Made by a program: the position numbers and the translations under genes
The notes under the pieces: generated by a model
The model's database searches: none
Told to the model about the DNA's origin: nothing
The model's input: the letters and a program-made list of their open reading frames with translations, nothing else
Part shown: one piece after another, positions 23,301 through 33,703 of the stretch
Position numbering within the stretch: the stretch's first letter is position 1
How the letters are laid out: each line of letters starts with the position of its first letter
Assembly (NCBI GenBank): GCA_009767595.1
Contig: VSDK01022210.1
Location: 423,942 to 487,941, forward strand
DNA length: 64,000 bases
Origin: Symbiodinium kawagutii
Lineage: Eukaryota; Sar; Dinophyceae; Suessiales; Symbiodiniaceae
Direction of reading: 5' to 3'

Positions 23301-24856
23301 CCAATTGTGAGTGGATGGCGGCCCCGTGTACTACCTTCTGCGATTGGAATCTACAGAATGGGGGCTCACGCACCTTTGCAAACCCTGAGGGTTCTCCGAC
23401 CCCGAAGGAGGCGGAGGGCAACCGATTGGCTGCATTCCAGGCTGAACTGTTCGAGCTCGCCCTGGACCGGGGGCATTTTCCTTTTGCTGAGAGTTCTGGT
23501 CGCTCCGGTCGCTACCCGAAGATGTGGGATCTTGCATGTTGGAGGAAGCTTTTGGCTCGACCTGATGTGGACTTCGTGGAGCTTGACATGTGCGCCTTTG
23601 GCTTGGCCCCACTTGACGCCGCAGATGATTGCTCGTTCTACCGCCATCGGACCGGTGTCGCTTTTCGAAAGCATCCGGTGGTTCGCCAGGCGCTGGCACG
23701 GTTGTGCCCTGGGGTCTCGCCACAACATCGTCATGTGGTTCTTCAAGGCGCCCGTCCTGGCACTACAGTTACCCGATGTGCGGAGGCTGGTGTCTATGCC
23801 CCTCGGTTTGTCCAAACCATTGTGGAACTCCTGCAGGATGTGGTGGGGGGGGAGGGCAACTTTTTGCCATGCCCACAACCAACGCCTGGGGATCGCAAGG
23901 TTGGTGGAGGCCAAGGAGGGGGCAGAGGCCGGGAGAATGAAGAGGAGGAGGAATTGGATGGCTCTTCGGAAGGAGGTGGGGAGATGTTGGGAGATGATGA
24001 CCGCCAAGAAGCTGGGGAGAGCGAACCAGACCCACCGGAGTCCAGAACCCCGACCAGTGTGGCCGACTCTCCAGCAAGCGGACCTACCAATCCATTCACC
24101 CCGGAGTCGGAGTATGCAGTTCATGTTGATGGAGGGGATCGGTGGGCCTTTGTTCCCGGGAATGGCACGTTGTGGATTCAGCATGTTTCGCCCCGAAGAA
24201 AGAAGGTTGTACCTGGTGGACCTGGCTGCCCGATCCCATGGCAGAAGCTCAAGCAGAAGAGGTGGACCAAGATGCTCCCCACAGATGAGACAAACCCAGT
24301 GGATGTCTCCCATGAACTTGACGACTGGGCCCGCCAAGGAAACTGTACCACGCTGTACCCTTCTTGGACCGGCTGGACGGTTTTTCAAGTGGCTGGCTAT
24401 GACGACATCGAGGACTTCCCCTGGGACAACCTGGAGCCTGACGAGGAGGACTATTTCCGCTTTCCTACGTTGGAGCAACTCGGTGAACCCGGTGGTGAGC
24501 AAGTTGATGGTCAAGACGGGGAGGCCGACCAAGGGAACGGAGCAGGAGGAGATGCAGAAGGAGAAGAGCCAGCAGCGTGGGGTGCGTTCGGTGACCCAAA
24601 CCTTCCACCGAGCGATGCAAGGTCCAGATGGTGGACCCCTCCGGCAAATGGTGGAACCTCCATTGAAGTCATCTACAGCCCGGAGATCGATGGGAATGGA
24701 GATGGCCCGGCGACCGGACTCGAGGAGGTTGAGTCTGAAGGCTACAGCCCCGAGATCGATGATGTGGAGGTCGCTCCAATCTCTGAGGATCAGGTCGACG
24801 AGGTGTCAGTCGTGCCGGAAGTCCCATGCAGTTCTCCCCGAGGAGGAGCTGTCTGA
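23160..24856 (+). CDS. DIRS-like element: methyltransferase-like domain and acidic linker (second frame)
   Basis: The open frame begins at 22952 but is meaningful from about 23160, joining ORF2 by a -1 shift near the G5 run at about 23171. It holds the rest of a domain begun in ORF2: WMAAPCTTFCDWN (23306-23347), FPFAESSGRSGRYPKMW (about 23474-23525), and LDMCAFGLAPLD (23581-23616) with a later FYRHRTGVAF. The same ordered motifs occur in the copia element of this window. A very acidic linker follows, with repeated YSPEID motifs (about 24673 and 24742). The frame stops at 24854-24856, and coding resumes +1 in the long pol frame. The overlapping long frame is stop-free here but reads as Arg/Pro-rich shadow. 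Confidence 0.65.
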
Positions 24857-27800
24857 GCTGGAGTTCCCAGACTTCCCGACGAAGGAGGGTGGCATTGAGG
24901 CCGACGAGGACCGAGAATTCCCAGACTTCTTGGACCATGAGGCGGAGAGGGAATGCAGTGGATGTGCAGCTGGAACGGAGTACGAAGACGTCCTGGTTGA
25001 GGACGAGAATGATGACGGCGATGGTGGGGAGGTTGAGTATGAAGACGTCAACGTGGAGGACGAGGAGTTCCCTGATTTCCCAGCTGCTGGAGGTACTGGT
25101 GTTGGCAGAGGTCATGAACGTGAGCCGAGTGAATCGGATTGGAGCCCGGACACCGACCGTAAAGCTGGGGGATCTGGAGTGGACCCTTGCCAGACATGGG
25201 ACAGCTTCGACAAGGAGGGCCTGGATCACTCTGCGGAAAGGGCGGCCTTTGAGTACCTGGACGTAATCGACTCCATTGAAGTGCAGGATGCGGCTACATG
25301 GAGACGGGTGTGGACTGCGGGCGATCGACTGTTGATGGTTACGGGCTCTGTGGAGAAGGCAGCTGTCGCGCTGTGGATCGCGCGTGAGAAAAGGGACATG
25401 CACAACTTGAGTGGTGTGGGCGATCCAGCACTGGATGAGTCTTTGCACCCGGATCTTTTGGCCTACCTGCGTGATGTTCGTGCAAATGGGATGGCAGCAA
25501 GGTTCGTGGGAGAAAGGAGCCGGGTTGAAACGCAGCCGCACCCCAGAGCCAGGGCGAATTTGGGACAGGTCTACCACCAGCTCATGAAGGACGTGGGAAA
25601 GCATCGTGTTTTGGTGGTCAGTGGGGACCACCCGAAGCTCCAGCACACTGTCTCGCCTCCGTTCGAGGCAGTGCCCAAGATGCTCCCCAACAGGGCCATC
25701 TCGAAGGAGGTTCGATTGGTGCATGATCAGCGTCAGGTGAACACTGGCACCGACAAGGAGTTGCACCCACCGGCCACGCAACCTACTCATCAGCAGGTAG
25801 CGCGAAGGATCCTATGGTGGAAGACGGTGTACCCCAAGATTCCGGTGAAGATCGCCAAGAAGGATGTGGCTGGGGCGTTTCGCCTACTATGGGTCGACCC
25901 ACGAGATGTGGAGTTGTTTGGAGGCGATTTACCGTGGGACCCTACGGCTACTGAAGGGCAGGAGGAAGCACCTGGGCTAGCTCCCAAGACTCTGACCATG
26001 TTGTACTTGGTCAGTAGCTTTGGCTTCTCAGGATCCCCAGGCGAATGGAATGTGTGGGGCAGAGCCACTGAGGAGCTCCACCGTGACCATCGACCTCTTG
26101 AAGCTCGACGTGATGGTTCATTTCACTTTGATGGCAAGATCTTGGTGGATGACATGGTATTGGTGGAGCCAGAGGTGGGGTTGCGACCATGGGTTTCGAG
26201 CGAAGTTTACACCTGGGCGACCACCAAACTCTTGGGAGCCAAGGCGATTAACTTGGCGAAGGATGAGCTGGAGGGCCAGTATGCATCCTCCCAGACTGTC
26301 TGGGGAGTCATCATTGACTCGGACGCTGAGACTATGGCACTCCCAGAAGCTCGCATTCTCAAGGGCGCGCACTTGCTAGCCCAACCAGAGTTCAGCTACG
26401 GGGAGAAATCGTTGACCCTCAAGGACTTGCAGCGCTTCAGAGGCATAGCAACTGGATGGGCCACTGTCGTGAATGGGCTGCGCAACGAGCTGAAAGCCGC
26501 CGATGTTTTCCTCGGAGGTGTCGATGGGGCTGCCATCATTAGTGTTCCCCGGAAGAGGACCGACGTGGATGAGGACCAGGCGTGGGAGGACTTGTGGTGT
26601 CTGTTCGACGACTGTCGCTGGCTTTGTGCTCGGTCCGAAACCTGGGCGGAGAAGTTTGGTGGAGATCTTCGAGAATTACTGGCACCTATGGAACGGCTTG
26701 CCCTGCCCGGAAAGGGTGTTCCCACAGCTGTCTTTGTCTCCTCGGATGCAACCCTGGATGTGATGGGGGCGATCGACTGGACAAATGGGACAGTCTGCAG
26801 GGAGAAGATGAAGGACCTGAAGCCATGGATCACCCAGATTCTACGGCGGGAGGAGCTCGACGATGATCAGAAGATTGCCATCCACTTAGGGGAGATGCTG
26901 TCGCTGGTTGCCTTCGCGTGCAAGGTGGGGGCACAATGGACTGGCCGCATCGTGATCTATGCCGGGGACAACAAGGTGGTGTACCACTGGGTGAACAACC
27001 GCCGCAGTGGAGTCAGAGCCGGCCGTTTGTTGGTCCGGGTCTTGAACCTGGTGGAGATGAGGTTCAGGTGTAGAATTCTGGGTGGATGGTGGCGGACATT
27101 TCACAATGACGATGCCGACGAGCTGACCCGGTTGGATGACATTGCAGCTGATGCGAAGATTGCTGCTCGAGGTTGGACCAAGGTCGACATCAAGGAGAGC
27201 ATCCGCCAAGCTTTGGAAGACACCGAAAGGTTCGGGCCATGCTTTTTGTCTTGGGCGGACCAGGCTGACCGGGAGGAGATGATGAGGTTGCATGAGCTTC
27301 GAGTTGCCAGGGCAATTCATCGGAACCCGGAGATGGTCGAGAACCTGGACATCTACGAATGGACTTCACGGCCAAGGCGGATCAAGGACTATGAGTACTT
27401 CAATTCTGGTTGTGGCGGAGGGCGACGTGTCGTGGCTGCCACCATCGGACCCGACCCGCGTGGGAGAATTGTGGGTCGGTTTTGCGACTTCATCCTGAAG
27501 GAGGCGGCCCAAGGGATCGTTCTGGATGGGCCACGGGATGTTGCCTGGGACGTGCTGGGGGACCGCTTGGAGAAGCAGGGCTTCAACGTGGTGCGCATCG
27601 AGTTCCTCACCTCGGAGTTGGGGGAGCTGTTGGTGCGAAGGAGAGTTGCTTGCTTCGCTTGGAAGGGAGGGCCCGTGGACAAAGACTTCGAAGAGCTTTT
27701 GGCGAAAACCGTGGTGGCTCCGTCAGTCGGGTCGATTTTGGGAAAGGCCTCCGCTTCGGCATGGGAGAAGTGTGTGCGCATCGAACGTGCGCATGGACAA

Positions 27801-29495
27801 GGTAACCACCCGCTGCTTCCCATGGTGGGAGCGCACGTGTGGCTCATTGAAGGAGGGGAGAGGAAGAATGCCTATCGCCTGAGTGGTCCATGTCGGTGGC
27901 CGCTGACCCAGGATGATGGCGAGGTTGAGGAGCTCTATGTGGTGGACAAACGGGCGGAGCCGGGCTGTGTTCGTCGACTGCTACCAGAGGAGATCTGGCA
28001 AGCGCAGGGCCGCACCTATGACGAGTGGGAGAGCTTGGCTAGGGCGGTTGGAGAAGGTGAAGCGCTTCGCGAAGGACTTCTTGGTACGGGTCGACGTACG
28101 GCATTGGCTCTGCTGGTGGTGGTTGCTGAGCTTATGGAAAATGCTCAAAGGAAAGCTGGGATGTGCTTCGATGGTGAGGACTACAAATCTTTGGGTGCTT
28201 TGCTCATGTGGCTTCGGAGGTGGCGGCGTGGAGACTTCGGAAGGGCTCCTCCTGATCGTCGAGCTGGGGGAGTAGGTCACCTTCGAGTTTGGTTTTGGGG
28301 CGAGACATTGTGGCTTGAGACCCTGGACGAGGAGGACGAAGGTGATGACCGTCGTGCTGGAGGTCGCAAGCCCAGTGAAAGGGCAGCGAAAGCCGAAGCC
28401 AGCAAGTTCGTCCAGTTACAACCAGGGTTGGTGGGTGATCTGAATGTCCAGGCTCAGGTGGAAGAATGGTTGGAGGACCATATGACAGGCGACAAAGCGG
28501 CCAGCACACAACGAGCCTACCAAGCCGCGTGGGAGAAATGGTGTGATTGGGCCCGGAGGCAACAATGGATGTCACCCTACCTGGACTACAAAGCCAACCC
28601 GGTGGAGAACGAGAATAAGTTGCTGGGCTACCTTGGGTACCTGGGGTGGTTGGGGACCTCTTCGGCGACACTCAAGCAGGCCGTGTTTGCGATCAAGGAC
28701 GCGCACAAACGTGCGGGGCATGGAGACGCCACCGCCAAGATGCACAGGCTGTGGATCGTCCTAAACTCTTTGGATCGCACAGCAACCAAGCGCCCGAGGA
28801 GGCTTGGAGTGACGGTTCAGATGCTGAAGTGGATTGGAGCCCAGATGGAAGGAGGAGCCCAAGCGCAAGGGGAACTGCGCATCAATTGCGCAATGCTCAA
28901 GGCTGCCCTCCTGACCGCCTGGTTCTTCATGATGAGGGCGAAGGAGTTCACCGACTCCAGTGGCGTGGATCACGATATGATCCTGAGAGGTCAGGATGTC
29001 CAGTTCTCCAAGCAGGGCGTGGTGGACTATCAGGAACCCGATGAGGTGACGGTCCAGTTCAGAAAAACGAAGAGCGACCAGGAAGCCTTCGGCACGTGCA
29101 AAACGATGAGGCGTACCAATGTGGAGCACGTGTGTGTGGTGGAGGCACTGCTCGACTTGAGACAAGTGGTGCCTACTCGCTTCAAAGGAAGGGAGGAACA
29201 CTTGCCTTTGTTTCGATGGGCCTCAGGTGTTATCCTGAAGCGCTTGGAGGTGCAGAACATCCTTCAACGAGCAGCTCGTGCAGTCGGACTTCCAGCGGAG
29301 CGCTTCCAGAGCCATTCTTTGAGGATTGGTGGAGCTTCGGCGCTCTACCAGGCCACGGGGGAGGTGGAGCTGGTGAAGCGCACCGGAAGATGGACGAGTT
29401 CCGCAGTCCATCGCTATCTCCATGACTCCGGGGACGTGCTGAAAGGGCTTGCGGAGAAGATGGCCAATGTTGACCAGTTTGTGCACTACACCTAG
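24830..29495 (+). CDS. DIRS-like element pol: RT - RNase H - C5-MTase-like segment - tyrosine recombinase
   Basis: The open frame extends from 23301, but recognisable protein begins at about 24830 (LPEEELSELEFPDFP). Reverse transcriptase: VRLVHDQRQVN (about 25709), catalytic Asp in KKDVAGAF (25863), FGFSGSPGEW (about 26020) and VDDM (26145-26156). RNase H: SSDAT (Asp 26745), GEMLSLV, YAGDNKVV, and FHNDDADEL at about 27100. A segment follows with C5-methyltransferase-like late motifs: LLVRRRVACFAW (27627-27663), RRLLPEEIWQAQG (about 27970) and GTGRRTALALLVV (about 28084). The C-terminus is a tyrosine recombinase with the full set Arg 28935, Lys 29064, HSLR 29313-29324, Trp 29391 and Tyr 29415. 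The stop at 29493 lies 6 bp before B1. Confidence 0.88.
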
Positions 29496-29501
29496 TCACT
29501 A

Positions 29502-29615
29502 TGGGGGGTCGAGGCCATGCCATGCTGGCACAAACGCACAGGTGTCAGCTGGCTACCAACTTGTGTCTGGCGCAGCAGCAAAACGATGCGCTGGGCAGCT
29601 AGCAGCACTTAAGTT
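29502..29615 (+). repeat. Split direct repeat B1
   Basis: 114 bp beginning TGGGGGGTCGAGGCCATGCC and ending AGCACTTAAGTT. Identical by eye to B2 at 29714-29827. It starts directly after the pol stop codon, and its final TT is shared with the start of A2. Confidence 0.92.
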
Positions 29616-29698
29616 GGAACTTTTCCAAAGTGTAACTTTAGGGCTTGGGTGCACAAGCTTCGGTGGTAGCATCTGGCCCAAATAGTGGCTTTGGTCTG
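29614..29698 (+). repeat. Split direct repeat A2
   Basis: 85-bp copy of A1 directly joined to B1. The B1-A2 junction (CTTAAGTTGGAAC) represents the joint of a circular intermediate in the DIRS replication model. A unique 15-bp spacer (CCCGCCCTCCATCCC) separates it from B2. Confidence 0.92.
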
Positions 29699-29713
29699 CC
29701 CGCCCTCCATCCC

Positions 29714-29827
29714 TGGGGGGTCGAGGCCATGCCATGCTGGCACAAACGCACAGGTGTCAGCTGGCTACCAACTTGTGTCTGGCGCAGCAGCAAAACGATG
29801 CGCTGGGCAGCTAGCAGCACTTAAGTT
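29714..29827 (+). repeat. Split direct repeat B2
   Basis: 114-bp copy of B1 marking the right end of the element. The following genomic sequence starts ACTGTTAATATC. GTTACT occurs at both outer junctions (18424-18429 and 29825-29830). Confidence 0.92.
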
Positions 29828-30750
29828 ACTGTTAATATCAACGATTATCAACGGCTTACTAACCATCAATTATGAACCATGGGACTGAGCAGTGACTAAC
29901 CACTATGGTTAATCATTAACCTACCGTAGTAACCAATATTAACCCTGGTACCCATGATGAAGCAACCATCCGGCTGGCAAACCCCTCACTTGCGCACCCA
30001 AAATTTCACTCACTTGCCCGCCCAAGCAATCACTCACTTACGCACCCACAATCTCACTCACTTGCGCACCCAAAAACTTTCAGATCATCACGGATCAGGC
30101 GCAATGATGATATCAAATCTCCCACCCCCTCTGGCCTCTGCATGCGCTACTGAACATACCAAATCTCCCGCCCCCTCTGGCCTCTGCATGCGCTACTGAA
30201 CATACCAAATCTCCCGCCCCCTCTGGCCTCTGCATGCGCTACTGAACATATCAAATCTCCCTCCCCCTCTGGCCTTTGTATGTATGCCTTAACATATCAA
30301 ATCTCCCACCCCCTCTGGCCTCTGCAAGCACTACTGAACATATCAAATCTCCAACCCCCTCTGGCCTTTGCATGTGTGACTTAACATATCAAACCTCCCA
30401 CCCCCTCTGGCCTCTGCATGTATTACTGAACATATCAAACCTCCCACCCCCTCTGGCCTTTGTATGTATGCCTTAACATATCAAATCTCCCTGGCCTCTG
30501 CGTGCACTACTGAGCGTATCAAATCTCACACCCCTTCGGGTCTTTGCATCTATGACTGAACATATCAAATCTTCCACCCCCTCTGGCCTCTGCATGCGTC
30601 GCTGAAGATTTCAAATCTCCCACCCCCTCTGGCCTCTGCATGCGTCGCTGAAGATTTCAAATCTCCCACCCCCTCTGGCCTTTGTATGCATGACTTAGCA
30701 TATCAAATCTCCCACCCCCTCTGGCCTCTGCACGCACTACTGAACAAATC

Positions 30751-30987
30751 AAAGCTCCCACCCCCTCAGGCCTTTGCATGTATGACTTAACATATCAAAG
30801 CATCCGGAGCATGAGTCCATGCACTCAAAGTACCATGCTTGGCACACAAAGTCACAATGGCAAAACGTCCGACGAGCAACTGCTGTGCGATTTACATTGC
30901 GCAAAGCATGCGGAGCATGACTCCATGCACTCAAAGTACCACGCCTGCCACAGAAAAAACAAGATCTCAGGTAACCGGGTGTACAAG
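30751..30987 (+). repeat. Duplicated block, left copy
   Basis: Starts in the satellite (AAAGCTCCCACCCCCTCAGG) and continues into unique DNA with its own internal repeat (GCATGCGGAGCATGACTCCA and ATGCACTCAAAGTACCA). It is nearly identical to 31534-31770 at an offset of 783 bp. The left copy stops at GTGTACAAG against the N run. Confidence 0.85.
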
Positions 30988-31042
30988 NNNNNNNNNNNNN
31001 NNNNNNNNNNNNNNNNNNNNNNNNNNNNNNNNNNNNNNNNNN
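30988..31042. other. Assembly gap (N)
   Basis: 55 N characters inside the 46-bp satellite, directly after a duplicated block. Confidence 1.
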
Positions 31043-31533
31043 TCTGGCCTTTGCATGTATGACTTAACATATCAAATCTCCCACCCCCTCTGGCCTTTGC
31101 ATGCATGACTTAACATATCAAATTTCCCACCCCCTCTGGCCTTTGTATGCATGACTTAACATATCAAATCTCCCACCCCCTCTGGCCTCTGCATGCGCTA
31201 CTGAACATATCAGATCTCCCGCCCCCTCTGGCCTCTGCATGCACTACTGAACATATCAAATCTCCCACCCCCTCTGGCCTCTGCATGCACTACTGAACAA
31301 ATCAAATCGCCCACCCCCTCTGGCCTTTGCATGTATGACTTAACATATCAAATCTCCCACCCCCTCTGGCCTCTGCATGCGTCGCTGAAGATTTCAAATC
31401 TCCCACCCCCTCTGGCCTTTGTATGTATGACTTAACATATCAAATCTCCCACCCCCTCTGGCCTCTGCACGCGCTACTGAACATATCAAATCTCCCACCC
31501 CCTCTGGCCTCTGCATGCACTACTGAACAAATC

Positions 31534-31770
31534 AAAGCTCCCACCCCCTCAGGCCTTTGCATGTATGACTTAACATATCAAAGCATCCGGAGCATGAGTC
31601 CATGCACTCAAAGTACCATGCTTGGCACACAAAGTCACAATGGCAAAACGTCCGACGAGCAACTGCTGTGCGATTTACATTGCGCAAAGCATGCGGAGCA
31701 TGACTCCATGCACTCAAAGTACCACACCTGCCACAGAAAAAACAAGATCTCAGGTAACCGGGTGTACAAG
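31534..31770 (+). repeat. Duplicated block, right copy
   Basis: Second copy of 30751-30987 with about one difference. It runs on into AAGGGAAATTTCGGGCGTAC tandem units of about 24 bp (31770-31820). Confidence 0.85.
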
Positions 31771-32864
31771 CAAGGGAAATTTCGGGCGTACAAGCGAGGG
31801 AAATTTCGGGTGTACAAGCGAGTGGTCGCCCATCCGGCTGTGCACCAGCCAATGCAGCCCAGCAGCATGCGGCTGCTCTTGCGAGGAGGAGGCCAATGCA
31901 TCAACCTGCGTTTGAAGGCCCAGGGATGGTTCCCATAGGGATGGCCGATGGGTTGGTGGTGGCTAGAAATGGCTGAGGGTTGGTGAGTTGATGAAGGTTG
32001 ATGAAGGTTGGTGATGGTTGGTGACGGCTGGTGAAGGCCATTGGCGAACAACAGGTGATCATGGCCAATCATTGATCACAACTGTAGTTAGTGGCTAATG
32101 CTGTCAAATAATTCGCGGCTCTTCACCAACAATAGCGTTGCTGACCAAGCTCTACTTATCTCGTTTCTTATCTAGATTGCAGTGTGATGGTTGGTAATGA
32201 TTGGCTGACTGCTCAAAAATGCTTCAAGAATAAATAGTAACTGCCAATTGCACCACAGTAGCGGTAATTCATGGTTGTCATTGAATAATTGACAGGTCGT
32301 TCACAAGAGTCGTCAACCGCAAACAATTAATGAGAACTATATAGTAGGAACAAATTCTATATAGCCTTAACAATCTAAAAAATCTGAATTGCAAAAACCT
32401 TAACCCGTCTAATCGTCAATAAGAAAGAACATAAACCAATGTAACGGCCTGATAGTGGTTCGACCGTGGTTAGCCAATGGTTGCCCAACAAAACAGCATG
32501 GAAGATCTTCATCAACCAACCATTTACTCATGATCACGAGTGAAAATAGAAAATGTCAATCAAACCACCGACCAGCGGTTGTTGAACCATTATCATTGGT
32601 GGTTATCACCCATTATACTGACCATTGTTGGTGGTTCCCTTGTACAACCTCCATAAAAAAGCCACCAACCAAATGTGCTATGTAGTACTTGGTTGTCTCC
32701 AGTTTCCCGTGCGAGCCTGGTAGCCTGCAAAAGGCATGTATGCTTGAACCTCAATCCGCGAGCACCGGCAAAGGCTTCACCAAGCAGTGTCCATCCGAGT
32801 GTTTCGGGACTTGTTGAGTGACTGTTTTCTCCTGTTTGCTGTTTCGAACTTGGTGTTTTCATTT

Positions 32865-32961
32865 GGTGGTTTCTCAAATTAGGGAGCCCACAAAAATGAT
32901 TGCTGTGCCACTGTCAATGGTTACTCAAAGGTGGTTCAAGGATACCTCTATTTGAGAAACC
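32865..32961. mobile_element. MITE-like element, family B (diverged)
   Basis: Left end GGTGGTTTCTCAAATTAGGG, right end CCTCTATTTGAGAAACC. It matches the family B ends with a diverged core. Confidence 0.5.
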
Positions 32962-32979
32962 TGCATCTGTTGCAATTGT

Positions 32980-33222
32980 TTATTTTGTCTTGGTGCTCTT
33001 GTTGGTAGTGGTGGTGCTATCGTTGCCCTGATTGGTATTGGGCTTGCTCCTGCCGATGTATGCCGATGTCATATCCGAAGCCACTTTGATCATCAGCAGC
33101 GGGTCTTCTCCATGATAAAACGGTATGACTGTGAGCCATTGTTTATCACGCATGTTCCTATAGTCAGTTGGCAGCATACCCATGCAAGTCGACACAACCA
33201 GCAACACGCACACAATCCGCAA
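32980..33222 (-). CDS. Small ORF with signal-peptide-like N-terminus (doubtful)
   Basis: An 80-codon ATG-to-stop frame beginning MRIVCVLLVVSTCMGMLPTD, a hydrophobic leader, followed by a hydrophilic Thr/Asn/Lys-rich tail. It is on the same strand as the exon series. Base composition is not clearly different from the surroundings and no domain is seen, so this may be chance or the last exon of something larger. Confidence 0.22.
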   Translation of the reverse strand: MRIVCVLLVVSTCMGMLPTDYRNMRDKQWLTVIPFYHGEDPLLMIKVASDMTSAYIGRSKPNTNQGNDSTTTTNKSTKTK

Positions 33223-33602
33223 TTACCCTAGAAGTTAAGAGGGGACAGGATTGACAGAAGGAGGATGCAACAAGACCTAAGAGGCACTCTTGGTTGTTTA
33301 GGGGTCTTATCAACTTGCATGCTGACTGTGCAACACTCTAGGCAATACTTCCCACAATTGACCAACTTTGGCAGGGCCCCGTGTGGATATCACGACAATC
33401 CCGGATCAATCCCCTCTCAAGGTTTGGGTTCACGGATCAACGACCTACATAGTCATCTCTCAACCAGCAGGCAGCCTTACAATCCTTACCGATCCTTGGA
33501 TCACCCGCGGGTAATCAAAATTGGTAGCGCCGCTGAAAAGATCACCATGATCAGTGAGCCAAAGTAACTTGCAAAAATCCCAAGTGATCAAAACAATGAC
33601 AT

Positions 33603-33703
33603 TAATGTCAAGGTCGGATTAATAAACCCCCCCTAGTTAATCAGACCTTGATGACCTTGTTGACCTATAGGGGGGGAGGTTTATTAATCCGGGGTTGCCA
33701 TTA
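33603..33703. mobile_element. MITE-like element, family D
   Basis: 101 bp with long inverted ends: TAATGTCAAGGTCGGATTAA...ACCCCCCCTAG on the left, and GGGGGGGAGG then TTTATTAATCCGGGGTTGCC on the right. Related to 62622-62760. Confidence 0.7.

Larger units (their letters stand above)
18429..29827 (+). mobile_element. DIRS-order tyrosine-recombinase retrotransposon with split direct repeats
   Basis: An 11.4-kb element with terminal repeats arranged A1 (18429-18513), coding region, B1 (29502-29615), A2 (29614-29698), B2 (29714-29827). This A1-ORFs-B1-A2-B2 order is the split-direct-repeat layout known for PAT and Ngaro members of the DIRS order, which integrate with a tyrosine recombinase instead of a DDE integrase. 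The coding region supplies RT, RNase H and a complete tyrosine recombinase, so layout and enzymes agree. Both repeat pairs appear identical by eye, suggesting recent insertion. The ORFs are interrupted by about three frame changes, so this copy may need frameshifting or may be defective. Confidence 0.88.
30118..31570 (+). repeat. 46-bp satellite, about 28 copies, interrupted by gap
   Basis: Unit about 46 bp: AAATCTCCCACCCCCTCTGG, then CCTCTGCATGCGCTACTGAA, then CATATC. Two main variants alternate (CCTCTGCATGCGCTACTGAA and CCTTTGTATGTATGACTTAA). The array is broken by an N gap at 30988-31042. Open frames across it are repeat artefacts. Confidence 0.9.

Noticed and set aside
23307..24830. N-terminal 510 codons of the long 2062-codon frame as real protein
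   Set aside because: Composition is Arg/Trp/Pro/Ser-rich and random-looking, while frame 2 over the same bases carries conserved motifs and an acidic linker. Kept only as the shadow-frame finding.
18429..29827. Ordinary LTR retrotransposon
   Set aside because: The repeats are A1 at the left and B1-A2-B2 at the right, not one direct repeat at each end. The element encodes a tyrosine recombinase and no DDE integrase.
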